Below are positions 1-8,174 of a DNA stretch of 43,928 nt, in pieces. The notes beneath the pieces are model-generated. The model was given only the letters and a program-made list of their open reading frames with translations. It did no database searches and was not told the origin of the DNA. Position numbers and translations under genes: made by a program. Source of the DNA: an uncultured Spirochaetaceae bacterium (lineage in GTDB: Bacteria; Spirochaetota; Spirochaetia; Sphaerochaetales; Sphaerochaetaceae); assembly GCA_944389115.1 (NCBI GenBank), contig CALXLE010000013.1, positions 1 to 43,928 on the forward strand, in the 5' to 3' direction. Each line of letters starts with the position of its first letter. Positions within the stretch are counted from its first letter, which is position 1.

Positions 1-678
1 GAGGAAGGAGAGAAGAAGGAGGAGATGAAATCGCTTCTGAAGCGCATCTCCATGCAGCTCGAGAATGATGAGGAGATCAAGGAAGCCTACGATGCGATAA
101 TGCTTGGCAACAACTCAAAGGCAATCGAGGCTGCATCAAAGTTCATAGAGAAGAACCCGAAGGTATGGAACGGCTTCTTCCTGAGAGCATGGGCACTGAG
201 GAAGGACGGACGCTACAGCGATGCCAAGAAGGACCTTCTAGAATGCATCAAACTCGGTGAAAGCTCCTCTGATATCTACAATGAGCTGTCAATATGTGAG
301 CTGGAAGAGGGAAACAGGGAGCTTGCGAAGACATACCTTGAGAGTGCTGCCGATCTCGATCCAGAGAACCTCACAGTACTCTCGAATCTCGCCTATCTCT
401 ATCTCGGCGATGGACAGCTCGATGAAGCCAGGGAGTATCTTGAGAAAGCCAGATATATCTCCGGTGATGACAAGATCATAAGCTCCCTGATCGAGGAGTA
501 TGAGAAAACATCCGGTGAGAAGATCGGAGAGCTTATACACGAGGAAATCGTTCATAATGACGATGATGATGACGGCTATCAGGCAGAACTGGCTGAGATA
601 GCGAAGGATGCTGAGGAGCATCACTGCCACCACCATCATGAGCATGAGGGAGACTGCTGCTGCCATGATCACAGCTGA
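1..678 (+). CDS. TPR-repeat protein with His/Cys-rich C-terminal tail (5' end open)
   Basis: The reading frame is open to base 1, where it encodes an acidic stretch (EEGEKKEE) before the first ATG at 25, so the true start may lie upstream of the window. The AGGAGG just before that ATG sits only 2 nt away and may simply be coding. Residues about 20-170 form helical tetratricopeptide-type repeats (AWALRKDGRYSDAKKDL; LSNLAYLYLGDGQLDEAREYL), a fold that usually mediates protein-protein contacts. The last 20 or so residues are packed with His and Cys (HHCHHHHEHE, then GDCCCHDHS), which suggests metal binding. Four genes in a row overlap here (this gene, tsaE, tsaB, trxB), so it is probably co-transcribed with tRNA t6A and redox genes. 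Its specific function is not recognised. Confidence 0.75.
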   Translation, partial: EEGEKKEEMKSLLKRISMQLENDEEIKEAYDAIMLGNNSKAIEAASKFIEKNPKVWNGFFLRAWALRKDGRYSDAKKDLLECIKLGESSSDIYNELSICELEEGNRELAKTYLESAADLDPENLTVLSNLAYLYLGDGQLDEAREYLEKARYISGDDKIISSLIEEYEKTSGEKIGELIHEEIVHNDDDDDGYQAELAEIAKDAEEHHCHHHHEHEGDCCCHDHS

Positions 679-1096
679 GTATGAATCACACTCCGCAGAA
701 GAGACGGAAAAAGCTGGCTACGAGCTTGGAAAGAAGCTGAGAAAAGGCGATGTAATCTCGCTCCGAGGATCGCTCGGAGCTGGGAAGACAGTACTTGCAA
801 AGGGAATTGCAAAGGCTTTATCGATCAACGAGGCTATCGTATCCCCTACTTTCACTATCGTCCAGGAATATGATGAAGGTACGATGCCGATGTTCCATCT
901 CGATCTGTACAGACTCTCGGGCGATGACGAGTTCGAATCGATGGGAGGAGAGGAATTTCTCTATCCAGATGGTGTTACACTCATTGAATGGTCTGAAAAG
1001 ATCGACGACATGCTTCCTGATTCGACGATCTTCATAGAGATATCAATCAACGATGATCTGTCCAGGACAATAAGGATCGAAGGAGGCGCACGGTGA
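665..1096 (+). CDS. tsaE: tRNA threonylcarbamoyladenosine biosynthesis ATPase TsaE
   Basis: TsaE is the small P-loop ATPase that works with TsaB and TsaD in the cytoplasm to make N6-threonylcarbamoyladenosine at position 37 of ANN-decoding tRNAs. From the ATG at 665 the protein is 143 residues, the usual family size. The Walker A motif GSLGAGKT lies at residues 35-42, followed by the family motifs SPTF(T)IVQEY, HLDLYRL and LIEW. An in-frame ATG at 608 would add 19 residues inside the His/Cys tail of the upstream gene and has no family support, so 665 is preferred. The gene overlaps the upstream TPR gene by 14 nt and the downstream tsaB by 4 nt, so translational coupling is likely. Confidence 0.93.
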   Translation: MITAEYESHSAEETEKAGYELGKKLRKGDVISLRGSLGAGKTVLAKGIAKALSINEAIVSPTFTIVQEYDEGTMPMFHLDLYRLSGDDEFESMGGEEFLYPDGVTLIEWSEKIDDMLPDSTIFIEISINDDLSRTIRIEGGAR

Positions 1097-1794
1097 ATAT
1101 TCTTTCAGCCGATACATCGTCCGAGGTCGCATCGATAGCACTGAAGACGGAGAACAGCTACGAGGAACGGCTTGTCTCAGGCTGCTTCTCCCCCTCAGAG
1201 GACCTTCTGGCTGTTATCGAGGAGCTTCTCGGAAACGCAGGAATAGGCATGAAGGATCTGGATCTTCTTGCTGTGACAAAAGGGCCAGGATCATTTACGG
1301 GACTCAGGATCGCAATGGCTTCAATGAAGGGCATTTCCTCCGCACTGTCCATTCCTCTTGTCTCCATCCCGACACTCGATGCTATCTATGATACAGCTGC
1401 GGATTATCCAGGGCCGGTTCTTTCCGCAATCGATGCAAGAAAGAGGAAATTCTATTTCTCCGTAAAAGAAAACGGGAAGACACTTATAAAGGACAGGGAT
1501 GGAAATCCAGAGGATGTTCTGGAGGCTATCGGGGAGGATCTTTCAGCTCCTCTCCTGATAACAGGTCCCGATGCGCTTCTATTCGCAGAGAAGCTCAGCC
1601 TCCTAGGCAGCAATATACCATTCATCGTAGACAGGGGCGCCCCGAGGAATCTCTCACGTTCCCTGATAAAGCTTGCAATTGAGAGATACAGGACATGCGG
1701 CGCTGATGACATCGGCGAAGGTCCTGTATATATCAGAAGGTCCGATGCCGAGGAAGCGCTTGAAAGAAAGATAAGGGAAAGAGCAGATGACTGA
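1093..1794 (+). CDS. tsaB: tRNA threonylcarbamoyladenosine biosynthesis protein TsaB
   Basis: TsaB is the inactive Kae1-like partner of TsaD in the t6A tRNA modification complex. The 233-residue protein starts MNILSADTSS, the typical actin-fold opening of the family, and carries the conserved GPGSFTGLRI segment near residues 65-73. The start is a GTG inside a GTGA overlap with the tsaE stop, preceded by AAGGAGG about 7 nt upstream. The 3' end overlaps trxB by 8 nt. The tsaE-tsaB pairing is common in bacteria and supports both calls. Confidence 0.93.
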   Translation: MNILSADTSSEVASIALKTENSYEERLVSGCFSPSEDLLAVIEELLGNAGIGMKDLDLLAVTKGPGSFTGLRIAMASMKGISSALSIPLVSIPTLDAIYDTAADYPGPVLSAIDARKRKFYFSVKENGKTLIKDRDGNPEDVLEAIGEDLSAPLLITGPDALLFAEKLSLLGSNIPFIVDRGAPRNLSRSLIKLAIERYRTCGADDIGEGPVYIRRSDAEEALERKIRERADD

Positions 1795-2689
1795 TTACGA
1801 TATACTTGTCATAGGCGCTGGTCCTGCAGGACTGAGCGCGGCATCATATGCGGCACGTGCAGGGTACAGCACGGCAGCAATCGACTCAATGGGACCTGGG
1901 GGACAGCTTCTCTACATCGATGAGATAGAGAACTATCCAGGACTTCCATCGACATCGGGCTATGCGCTCTCAGAGGCGATGGAGAAGCAGGCTACCTCAT
2001 TCGGGGCAGCAATAGAATTTGCGGAAGCGAAATCCATACGCAAGGAAGGCAATGAGTTCATCACAGTCTGCACTGACAGAGAGATAAGATCCAGGGCCGT
2101 CATATATGCAGCAGGCGCACGCCACAGGCACCTCGGATGCATAGGCGAAGAGGAATATCAGGGGAAGGGTGTAAGCTACTGCGCAACATGCGATGGCCCC
2201 TTCTTCCGCGGCAAGGATGTCATAGTAGTCGGCGGTGGGGACACGGCCCTTACGGATGCCCTGTACCTCTCCAAAATCTGCAGGACTGTCACGATAGTCC
2301 ACAGAAGGACGGAGTTCAGAGGTCAGAAAGCGCTGCAGAATCGTGTATTTGCGAAGGAGAACATAAAGCTTGAGCTCGGGAAGAACGTTACAGCCATAAG
2401 GGGTGATGGAAAGCTCGTGCAGGAAGCAGAACTCTCCGATGGAACAGTGCTTAAAGCCGATGCGGTCTTCATATTTGTCGGAATAATCCCGAACAGCGAG
2501 ATTCTTGAAGGTGTTGCGGAACTTGATCATGGCTTTGTGAAGACAGACGGGAAGATGGCAACATCGCTTCCAGGACTGTTTGCAGCCGGAGATGTCCGCA
2601 CTACCCCGTTCAGACAGGTAGTCACAGCAGCAGGCGATGGTGCAGAAGCCGCACATGCCGCAGACGAATACATACAGGATCTGGACTGA
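1787..2689 (+). CDS. trxB: Thioredoxin reductase (NADPH)
   Basis: This flavoprotein passes electrons from NADPH through FAD to thioredoxin in the cytoplasm. The 300-residue length is typical. The N-terminal FAD motif GAGPAGL is at residues 10-16, the redox-active CATC pair is C132/C135 followed by DGPFF, and the NADPH motif VVGGGDTA follows near 147-154. The C-terminal FAD segment LFAAGDVR is present. The ATG overlaps the end of tsaB by 8 nt, so this is probably the last gene of the operon. A terminator-like hairpin follows about 20 nt after the stop. Confidence 0.96.
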   Translation: MTDYDILVIGAGPAGLSAASYAARAGYSTAAIDSMGPGGQLLYIDEIENYPGLPSTSGYALSEAMEKQATSFGAAIEFAEAKSIRKEGNEFITVCTDREIRSRAVIYAAGARHRHLGCIGEEEYQGKGVSYCATCDGPFFRGKDVIVVGGGDTALTDALYLSKICRTVTIVHRRTEFRGQKALQNRVFAKENIKLELGKNVTAIRGDGKLVQEAELSDGTVLKADAVFIFVGIIPNSEILEGVAELDHGFVKTDGKMATSLPGLFAAGDVRTTPFRQVVTAAGDGAEAAHAADEYIQDLD

Positions 2690-2707
2690 AATACCCATTT
2701 CCCGATG

Positions 2708-2740
2708 AAAAGCATCTGAGATAATCCGGGTGCTTTTTCT
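2708..2740 (+). terminator. Rho-independent terminator after trxB
   Basis: A 10-bp stem, AAAAGCATCT with GGGTGCTTTT and two G-U pairs, closes a 10-nt loop and runs into TCTTT. It lies just after the trxB stop and matches the end of the tsaE-trxB operon. Confidence 0.65.
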
Positions 2741-3117
2741 TTGCATCCGGTATATCAAGCACCATTCTCCAAGCAGGATACTGTGATGTTATGGACTATA
2801 GAAATGAAAGAAATCTGAAGCTGCACTGCCACAATTGAGTACAAGCTGCGATCATCAGCTTAAGGGAGGGTAATCAAAAGGCTGCAGAAGTCCATATCGG
2901 GCATGCCCTACTTTGCGCAGGATAATCAGGAATAAGCATATATTCGACCCGCTTTGCACTGGGGCACATAGCAACCTGTTCTGACAATCTGCCGCCTTAT
3001 GTGCAGGGCTCTCCATTCTGCGGAAGCAGGCATCCTCGCATTTTCCTCCTGATTGTTTTCTGAGCCTGGAGGCAGAAACAAAACACCTTAAAAAGTGTGT
3101 AATAAGCGTTTTTTCCC
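2741..3117. other. Gene-poor intergenic stretch
   Basis: I see no convincing gene, RNA or repeat. The longest minus-strand frame with an ATG, about 53 codons, lacks a ribosome site and recognisable motifs. The stretch may be decayed sequence. The glgA promoter lies at its right edge. Confidence 0.5.
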
Positions 3118-3146
3118 TTGCTTTCGGGTACGTTGCATCAGATAAT
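3118..3146 (+). promoter_or_regulatory. Candidate glgA promoter
   Basis: TTGCTT (3118-3123), a 17-bp spacer and GATAAT (3141-3146) resemble a sigma-70 promoter. The hexamer ends 8 nt before the glgA ATG, so transcription would begin at or next to the start codon. No Shine-Dalgarno sequence is visible. Confidence 0.45.
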
Positions 3147-3154
3147 CCTTAAAT

Positions 3155-4579
3155 ATGAATATCCTGATGGTAACAAGTGAAACAGTCCCTTTCTCAAAAT
3201 CAGGGGGACTAGCTGATGTTGTTGGCGCACTCTCCCCTGCCCTTGTCAGAAGCGGCAATGAGGTAAGGGTATTCATGCCCATGTACTCATTCATCGACAG
3301 GAAGGGCTTCAGGAAATCATCATCGTTCGCTGTTCCTCTTCTGGGCCATGAAGAGGAAGTATCGACGGTCTCCAGGCATGTCGATGGTGTTGAGTATGTA
3401 GGTCTTGTCCATCCATATTTCACGGAAAGAAACGGTATATACGGAGATACATCATTCACGCCATATGCTGATAACTATCCGCGTTTCACGCTCTTCGCAA
3501 AAGCTTCTGTACTGTATACGAAAGCCATAGGATGGAAACCGGACATAATCCACTGCCATGACTGGACAGCGGGACTTGTTCCACACTACGCGGAGATGGA
3601 ACGCGTGAAGGCGAAGACGGTCTTCACAATCCATAATCTGGCCTATCAGGGGGATTTCTCCCGTTACGATGCAGTCCTTGCAGGAGACAGGCTTGACAGC
3701 GATTTCCTCTCCGGACCTGCATCATCGGAGCGTGTCAATATGCTCAAAGGAGCGCTCCTCACCGCAGATAAGATAACAACCGTATCTCCTACATATGCAA
3801 AGGAAATCCAGACTGAGAAGTTCGGATGCTCCTTGGATGGAATCCTCCGCTCAAGGAGCGAGGATCTTTCAGGCATCCTCAATGGCATGGATTACCATGA
3901 ATGGAACCCTCAGAGGGATAAATCCTTCAGTGAGCACTTCTCCAAGACAAACCTTGAAGGAAAGAAAGCTCTTAAAAAACGCATACAGATCGAGCACGGA
4001 TTCGATCCGGATGAATCCATACCGCTTTTCGCGATGATATCGCGCATAGCGGATCAGAAAGGATATGCGGAGCTCCTTGGAGGAAACTCGCCTCTTCTTG
4101 AGGAGATTCTCAAAGAACGTCTGCAGATGATAATCATCGGCACCGGGGACAAGCATTATGAGGAGAAGCTCATCGATCTTGGCTCCAGGTATCCGAATCT
4201 GTCGGTGAAGATCGCATTCAGCAACAAAGCTGCCCATGAGACAGAGGGAGCTGCGGATTTCTTCCTCATGCCATCACGATACGAGCCATGCGGGCTTAAC
4301 CAGATGTACTCTCTGCACTATGGTACGCTTCCTGTTGCCCACAGGACGGGAGGGCTTGCCGATACAATCATCGATATAGATGATGATCCGAAGAACGGCA
4401 ACGGGCTTCTGATCAACGAACTTTCCACTGCATGCATCCTTGAGAGGATCAAGCGGGCAATAGCGCTCTATAATGACGGGAAAGCGCTATCAAAGGCCAT
4501 AAGGAATGCGATGGATGCAGATCTTTCATGGACAAGATCGGCAGAAGAATACCTCAAGCTCTATCGGGAGCTTGCATGA
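3155..4579 (+). CDS. glgA: Glycogen synthase (ADP-glucose type)
   Basis: This GT5 enzyme extends alpha-1,4-glucan chains from ADP-glucose. The 474-residue length is typical. The ADP-glucose-binding KSGGLADVVGAL motif is at residues 15-26. HCHDWTAGL and FTIHNLAYQG follow, and the C-terminal domain has PSRYEPCGLNQMY and RTGGLADTI. The start has no Shine-Dalgarno sequence but lies 8 nt after a -10-like hexamer. glgC follows after 34 nt and supplies the ADP-glucose, so the two genes form a compact glycogen operon. No branching enzyme or phosphorylase gene is in the window. Confidence 0.95.
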   Translation: MNILMVTSETVPFSKSGGLADVVGALSPALVRSGNEVRVFMPMYSFIDRKGFRKSSSFAVPLLGHEEEVSTVSRHVDGVEYVGLVHPYFTERNGIYGDTSFTPYADNYPRFTLFAKASVLYTKAIGWKPDIIHCHDWTAGLVPHYAEMERVKAKTVFTIHNLAYQGDFSRYDAVLAGDRLDSDFLSGPASSERVNMLKGALLTADKITTVSPTYAKEIQTEKFGCSLDGILRSRSEDLSGILNGMDYHEWNPQRDKSFSEHFSKTNLEGKKALKKRIQIEHGFDPDESIPLFAMISRIADQKGYAELLGGNSPLLEEILKERLQMIIIGTGDKHYEEKLIDLGSRYPNLSVKIAFSNKAAHETEGAADFFLMPSRYEPCGLNQMYSLHYGTLPVAHRTGGLADTIIDIDDDPKNGNGLLINELSTACILERIKRAIALYNDGKALSKAIRNAMDADLSWTRSAEEYLKLYRELA

Positions 4580-4613
4580 TAGGATAGAATATACTCATGA
4601 GGAGGATTTGATA

Positions 4614-5915
4614 ATGAGCCATAACAAGAAGAAAAAGGTGATCGCTATTGTTCTCGGCGGAGGCCGGGGCACAAGGCTGTATCCCCTTACTATGGGCAGA
4701 GCTAAGCCGGCTGTACCATTCGCAGGCAAGTACAGGCTTGTGGATATCCCTATATCGAACTGCATAAACAGCGGGATCAAGCAGATCTACGTTCTTACGC
4801 AGTTCAATACAGCTTCTCTCCATAATCACATAACGAATACATACCAGTTCGACCAGTTCTCTGGCGGATTCGTTGAGATCCTTGCTGCAGAGCAGACTCC
4901 GACAAGCGAAAGCTGGTACCAGGGCACGGCTGATGCTGTAAGGAAGAACCTTGTCCATTTCCATGACCAGCAGGCTGACTACTACGTTATCCTTTCCGGC
5001 GATCAGCTCTACAGGATGGATTTCCAGAGCATGCTTGACAGACATATCGAGTCTGGCGCAGAGCTTACAATCGCAGCAAAGCCAATCTCCCGTGAGCATG
5101 CTACAGGACTTGGAATCATCGGAACGGACGATGATGGAATCATCACGAAGTTCTACGAGAAGCCTGCTCCTGACATGGACATCACAGACTACAAGGTCCC
5201 TGAGAAGTGCCTGAAGAAGCAGCTTGGACTCGACAGGAACCATGACAACGAGTATCTGGCTTCGATGGGTATCTACATCTTCAATGCACAGACGATGGAA
5301 GAGGCCCTGAACAACGATAAGACAGACTTCGGAAAGGAGATCATTCCTGACATCATCAAGACAAGAAGGGTCGGAGCATACCTCTTCAACGATTTCTGGG
5401 AAGATATCGGAACAATCAAGGCATTCTATGAGACGAACCTTAATCTCGCCTCAGAGAAGCCTGCATTCAACTTCTACGATGAGGAGATGCCGATCTATAC
5501 GCATCGCCGCCATCTCCCTGCAACGAAGGCGAACTTCTGCAACATATCCTGCTCTCTCACATCCGAGGGCTCAATCATCACCAATGCATACATCGTGAAC
5601 TCAATCATCGGTGTCCGTACATTCATCGAAGCAGGAGCTTCGCTTGATGGAGTATACTGCATGGGTGCTACTGTCTATGAGACAGAGGAAGAGAAAGCGG
5701 AGAATGCAAAGAAGGGCATTCCGAATATCGGAATCGGAAAGGCAACGATCATCAAGCGTGCAATCATCGACCAGAACGCAAGAATCGGATCGAACTGCCG
5801 CATCGGCATAGATAACATTCCTCGCCCGGATGGGGACTATGAGATGTATTCGGTGCACGATGGAATCATCGTCATCAACAAGAATGCAATCATTCCTGAT
5901 GGAACGGTAATGTGA
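4614..5915 (+). CDS. glgC: Glucose-1-phosphate adenylyltransferase
   Basis: GlgC makes ADP-glucose from ATP and glucose-1-phosphate, the committed and usually allosterically controlled step of glycogen synthesis. From the ATG at 4614 the protein is 433 residues. The nucleotide-binding GGGRGTRLYPLT is at residues 15-26, followed by AKPAVPFAGKYRLVDIPISN. The C-terminal third shows the hexapeptide-like beta-helix typical of the family (IGSNCRIG, NARIG). GAGGAGG at 4600-4606 sets the start. An in-frame ATG further upstream lies inside glgA and is not needed. Transcription probably ends in the GC-rich hairpin inside the left end of the IS remnant. Confidence 0.95.
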   Translation: MSHNKKKKVIAIVLGGGRGTRLYPLTMGRAKPAVPFAGKYRLVDIPISNCINSGIKQIYVLTQFNTASLHNHITNTYQFDQFSGGFVEILAAEQTPTSESWYQGTADAVRKNLVHFHDQQADYYVILSGDQLYRMDFQSMLDRHIESGAELTIAAKPISREHATGLGIIGTDDDGIITKFYEKPAPDMDITDYKVPEKCLKKQLGLDRNHDNEYLASMGIYIFNAQTMEEALNNDKTDFGKEIIPDIIKTRRVGAYLFNDFWEDIGTIKAFYETNLNLASEKPAFNFYDEEMPIYTHRRHLPATKANFCNISCSLTSEGSIITNAYIVNSIIGVRTFIEAGASLDGVYCMGATVYETEEEKAENAKKGIPNIGIGKATIIKRAIIDQNARIGSNCRIGIDNIPRPDGDYEMYSVHDGIIVINKNAIIPDGTVM

Positions 5916-5934
5916 TGATTATCATTGTCTAAAA

Positions 5935-6013
5935 GGGCTGTCGCATAAATCGATTGTGAGAATCGGCAGCACAAATCAAACGACTACAGGGCAGGACTTC
6001 GGTCCTGCTTTGT
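5935..6013 (+). repeat. Left 79-bp inverted repeat of the IS remnant
   Basis: By eye it differs from the reverse complement of 8066-8144 at about 11 of 79 positions. The inner end carries a perfect 7-bp hairpin with a TTCG loop. Confidence 0.8.
5991..6013 (+). terminator. Hairpin terminator downstream of glgC, inside the IS end
   Basis: GCAGGAC, a TTCG loop and GTCCTGC are followed by TTTGT. The hairpin would end glgC transcripts. As part of an IS end it would also have shielded the element from outside transcription. Confidence 0.65.
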
Positions 6014-6061
6014 CATTAATCCTATTAGAAGAAATTACGCTACTGTGCTCAGACAATAGAA

Positions 6062-6085
6062 GACCGCCGCTTTCTTGCGACGGTC
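6062..6085 (-). terminator. Hairpin terminator after the beta-helix lipoprotein gene
   Basis: On the minus strand GACCGTCGC pairs with GCGGCGGTC (one G-U) around a 6-nt loop, followed by TTCTATTG. It lies about 20 nt beyond the lipoprotein stop. The plus-strand side also runs into CCTTTCGTTTTA, so it may work in both directions. Confidence 0.5.
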
Positions 6086-6106
6086 CCTTTCGTTTTAATG
6101 CCCCGG

Positions 6107-7423
6107 TTATCGTTCAGGGGCGTATACCTTGAACATATCCTGTGTTGCATTTGTGATTCCTGTATTGGAGACACTTCTACCTTCATAAGTATTATTGGAA
6201 AGAGTTACGGATACATTTGAAAGCGGTTCCGTTCCTCCGTTGCCAAGCCACACCAGAATCTTCTCTGTATTGCCATCTGAAGGATTGCTTCCTGAGAATG
6301 TGTTATCACTGATGGTTACTTTAGTATTATCGAATTTTGCACGGCCGATAGCACACTCATTGAAGCCGTTGAATGTGTTTCCTGTATATACGAAATCTCC
6401 TGTATTATTTGTACCCTGCACACCGATTGAGGACCATCCCATGTCATTAAACGCACATCCTCTGACTGTGAGATTTCTCATCGTGCCAGTATTCATACCT
6501 TTTGAATATTTCTCAAATGTACAATTCTCAACTACAACATCTTCTAGACAGCCAAGAGTTTTCATACTGCCTGCGTTAATAGCGAAATTAGCTGAATTGA
6601 TATTGTCTCTCATCGTATCGCTTCCGATAAAGTTGCAATTACTCAAGGTCAATCCATGTATGCCATAGTCTGATGTATTTGCATTATCTATATTGATTTC
6701 CAGGTTGCTTTCCTTGAATTCAAAATTGCAGATACTAAGATCAGAAATATACACGATGCTTGTATAGCTGGTTTTATTCTGATTCTCAATCTCCTTGATA
6801 TTGTTCCAGCTATTGCTGTTATCGATAGAGACACCGCCTTTGAATATAGCGCCATCAACAGCGTAAAGCGTTACATCGTTGATTCTGCGATAAGCATAGA
6901 TACTATAATTGCTGACAGGCTCTTCTGGATGTTCGTTTACGTATGCAATATAAGTATCTGCATCAATAGTTCCATACAATGGATGCTTTTCATCCAGATC
7001 TCCTATCAGCCTCACATTCGACCTCTCAACGCTCTGTCTGAAGACAATCTCCTGATCGTAGGTACCGGGCTGGAATATTACTGTCACGCCATCCGGGATC
7101 ATATCAAGAACCTCGATGGCACTCTCCGGCGTAACGACAACATATCCGTCAGCGGGAACAGCGGCCATTTTGGCCTCCTCGGCTGTCGATACGAATACCG
7201 CACTGCTTATAGGCGTCTTAGTCTCTTCATCACACTCAGAACATCTATATACCGTATAGAGCGTTTTTCCGGATACATCATATCCGACGCATTCGTATGA
7301 ATGCGAATGCGATGACCCATTATTGTGCTGCGCCCACCAGAGCAGACTCATATCATACTGAGTACAAGAAGCTAAAACGAGAAGTAATACCCCCCCCAGC
7401 ATACCGATTAGATGTTTTCTCAT
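6107..7423 (-). CDS. Predicted lipoprotein with right-handed beta-helix (pectate-lyase-like) fold
   Basis: The 438-residue protein starts MRKHLIGMLGG and has a lipobox LASC at residues 17-20, so Cys20 should be lipidated and the protein anchored to a membrane. After a His/Ser-rich linker comes a predicted parallel beta-helix: repeated Asn-rich turns such as LSNCNFIG, VENCTFEK, VRGCAFND and ISDNTFSG. The segment VTVIFQPGTYDQEIV is typical of NosD/pectate-lyase-like proteins. GGAGG 5 nt before the ATG at 7423 sets the start; an earlier in-frame ATG at 7459 would spoil the signal peptide. Codons 9-12 contain eight consecutive G. The gene is AT-richer than its neighbours and sits between the ends of an IS remnant, both signs of transfer. 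The substrate is unknown. Confidence 0.8.
   Translation of the reverse strand: MRKHLIGMLGGVLLLVLASCTQYDMSLLWWAQHNNGSSHSHSYECVGYDVSGKTLYTVYRCSECDEETKTPISSAVFVSTAEEAKMAAVPADGYVVVTPESAIEVLDMIPDGVTVIFQPGTYDQEIVFRQSVERSNVRLIGDLDEKHPLYGTIDADTYIAYVNEHPEEPVSNYSIYAYRRINDVTLYAVDGAIFKGGVSIDNSNSWNNIKEIENQNKTSYTSIVYISDLSICNFEFKESNLEINIDNANTSDYGIHGLTLSNCNFIGSDTMRDNINSANFAINAGSMKTLGCLEDVVVENCTFEKYSKGMNTGTMRNLTVRGCAFNDMGWSSIGVQGTNNTGDFVYTGNTFNGFNECAIGRAKFDNTKVTISDNTFSGSNPSDGNTEKILVWLGNGGTEPLSNVSVTLSNNTYEGRSVSNTGITNATQDMFKVYAPER
7390..7397 (-). repeat. Poly-G(8) tract in the lipoprotein signal peptide
   Basis: Eight C on the plus strand encode the CTG-GGG-GGG-GTA codons of the signal peptide. Gain or loss of one base would shift the frame before the lipobox. 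Such tracts often drive phase variation. Confidence 0.6.
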
Positions 7424-7710
7424 ATCATCCTCCGCATCTGATAATAATAGCGCGTCCATCCGCTTTCAAGGAAAAATCCCTTGATAGCATAAAGAAATAC
7501 AGAAAATATACGGTATTTTTCTATCACTGCTTTTCTATCACTGTAGACGGTAAAAGGTAGCACCCATCTGAAAGCGAAACCTTCCAGCACAAGAGTCATG
7601 TAGAAATCCAGTTCACACTGAATCGTTTCAGTATGAAACCGATATTATTATATAGGTAAGACACTATGATACTTCTACAGCTTACGTTAAACAATTATCA
7701 AGAAATTTAG

Positions 7711-7917
7711 GACTTCAACGTCTGTTCTACGGGCAAATCCATAACCATCTCAGGTCCTAACGGATTCGAGAAGTCAACAATTGCATCATCGTTCTCATGG
7801 ATCCTTACCGGCAAGGCTGCATTCGGCTACCGCAGATTCCGCACACATGTGATTATGAACATTGAGACAGAATGGATGATCCTATGCATGGCCGAGAATG
7901 CCATCAGCATTCCATAA
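7711..7917 (+). pseudogene. Remnant of an IS1182-type transposase C-terminus
   Basis: A 68-codon open stretch has no start. Its second half reads AAFGYRRFRT, then NIETEWMILCMAENA. This matches the pattern GYRRF...RG..NV..E..L.C.A.N found at the C-terminus of many IS1182/DDE transposases. It then hits a stop, while the continuation (SIRLANYG) is in another frame, so a frameshift is likely. The first half reads SITISGPNG(FE)KSTIA, which looks like a damaged P-loop and is not expected in a transposase, so the piece may be a chimera of two decayed genes. Confidence 0.5.
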
Positions 7918-8061
7918 GGCTTGCAAACTACGGGGCCGGCACTCCCTGGTTCAGGATAGAACAGAAGGTTAGCTTATCCTCAGATGAATACTGGATTCCT
8001 CACATGCCCAGGGGATATTCTGTCCCGTATGGCCGGATTTTGACTCACTTCTGCTGTTTTA

Positions 8062-8088
8062 ATATACAAAGCAGGACCGAGGTCCTGC
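8062..8088 (-). terminator. Hairpin terminator downstream of purL, inside the IS end
   Basis: On the minus strand GCAGGAC, CTCG and GTCCTGC form a perfect 7-bp hairpin followed by TTTGTATAT. It is the first strong hairpin after the purine operon. Confidence 0.55.
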
Positions 8089-8144
8089 TCTGTAGTCGAT
8101 TGATAGGTGCTGCCGATTTTTAAAAACGATTTATGCAACAGCTC
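8066..8144 (-). repeat. Right 79-bp inverted repeat of the IS remnant
   Basis: Reverse-complement partner of 5935-6013. Its outer edge on the minus strand reads GAGCTGTTGCATAAATCG, 31 nt from the purL stop codon. Confidence 0.8.
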
Positions 8145-8174
8145 CTTGCTTTTCTTAGATGGAAGCAGGATAGC

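Larger units (their letters stand above)
5935..8144. mobile_element. Decayed IS1182-like element enclosing a lipoprotein gene
   Basis: Two inverted copies of a 79-bp sequence bound this 2.2-kb segment. Each outer edge begins G(G/A)GCTGT(C/T)GCATAAATCG, which resembles the terminal repeats of IS1182/IS4-like elements. Between them lie an AT-rich lipoprotein gene (minus strand) and a scrap of a transposase C-terminus near the right end (plus strand). No intact transposase remains and no target duplication is obvious. The element may be an IS whose body was replaced by a passenger gene, or two IS ends left by separate events. Confidence 0.6.

Noticed and set aside
1997..2758. 253-codon minus-strand frame opposite trxB
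   Set aside because: It is the shadow of a well-supported gene, has no ribosome site and matches no family.
2827..3056. Short minus-strand frame in the trxB-glgA gap
   Set aside because: About 53 codons, no ribosome site, no motif; an attempt to match it to the IS remnant at 7.9-8.1 kb found no convincing similarity.
7872..8123. 83-codon plus-strand frame in the IS remnant
   Set aside because: It starts inside the transposase scrap in a different frame and runs into the inverted repeat; it is more likely frameshifted debris than a gene.
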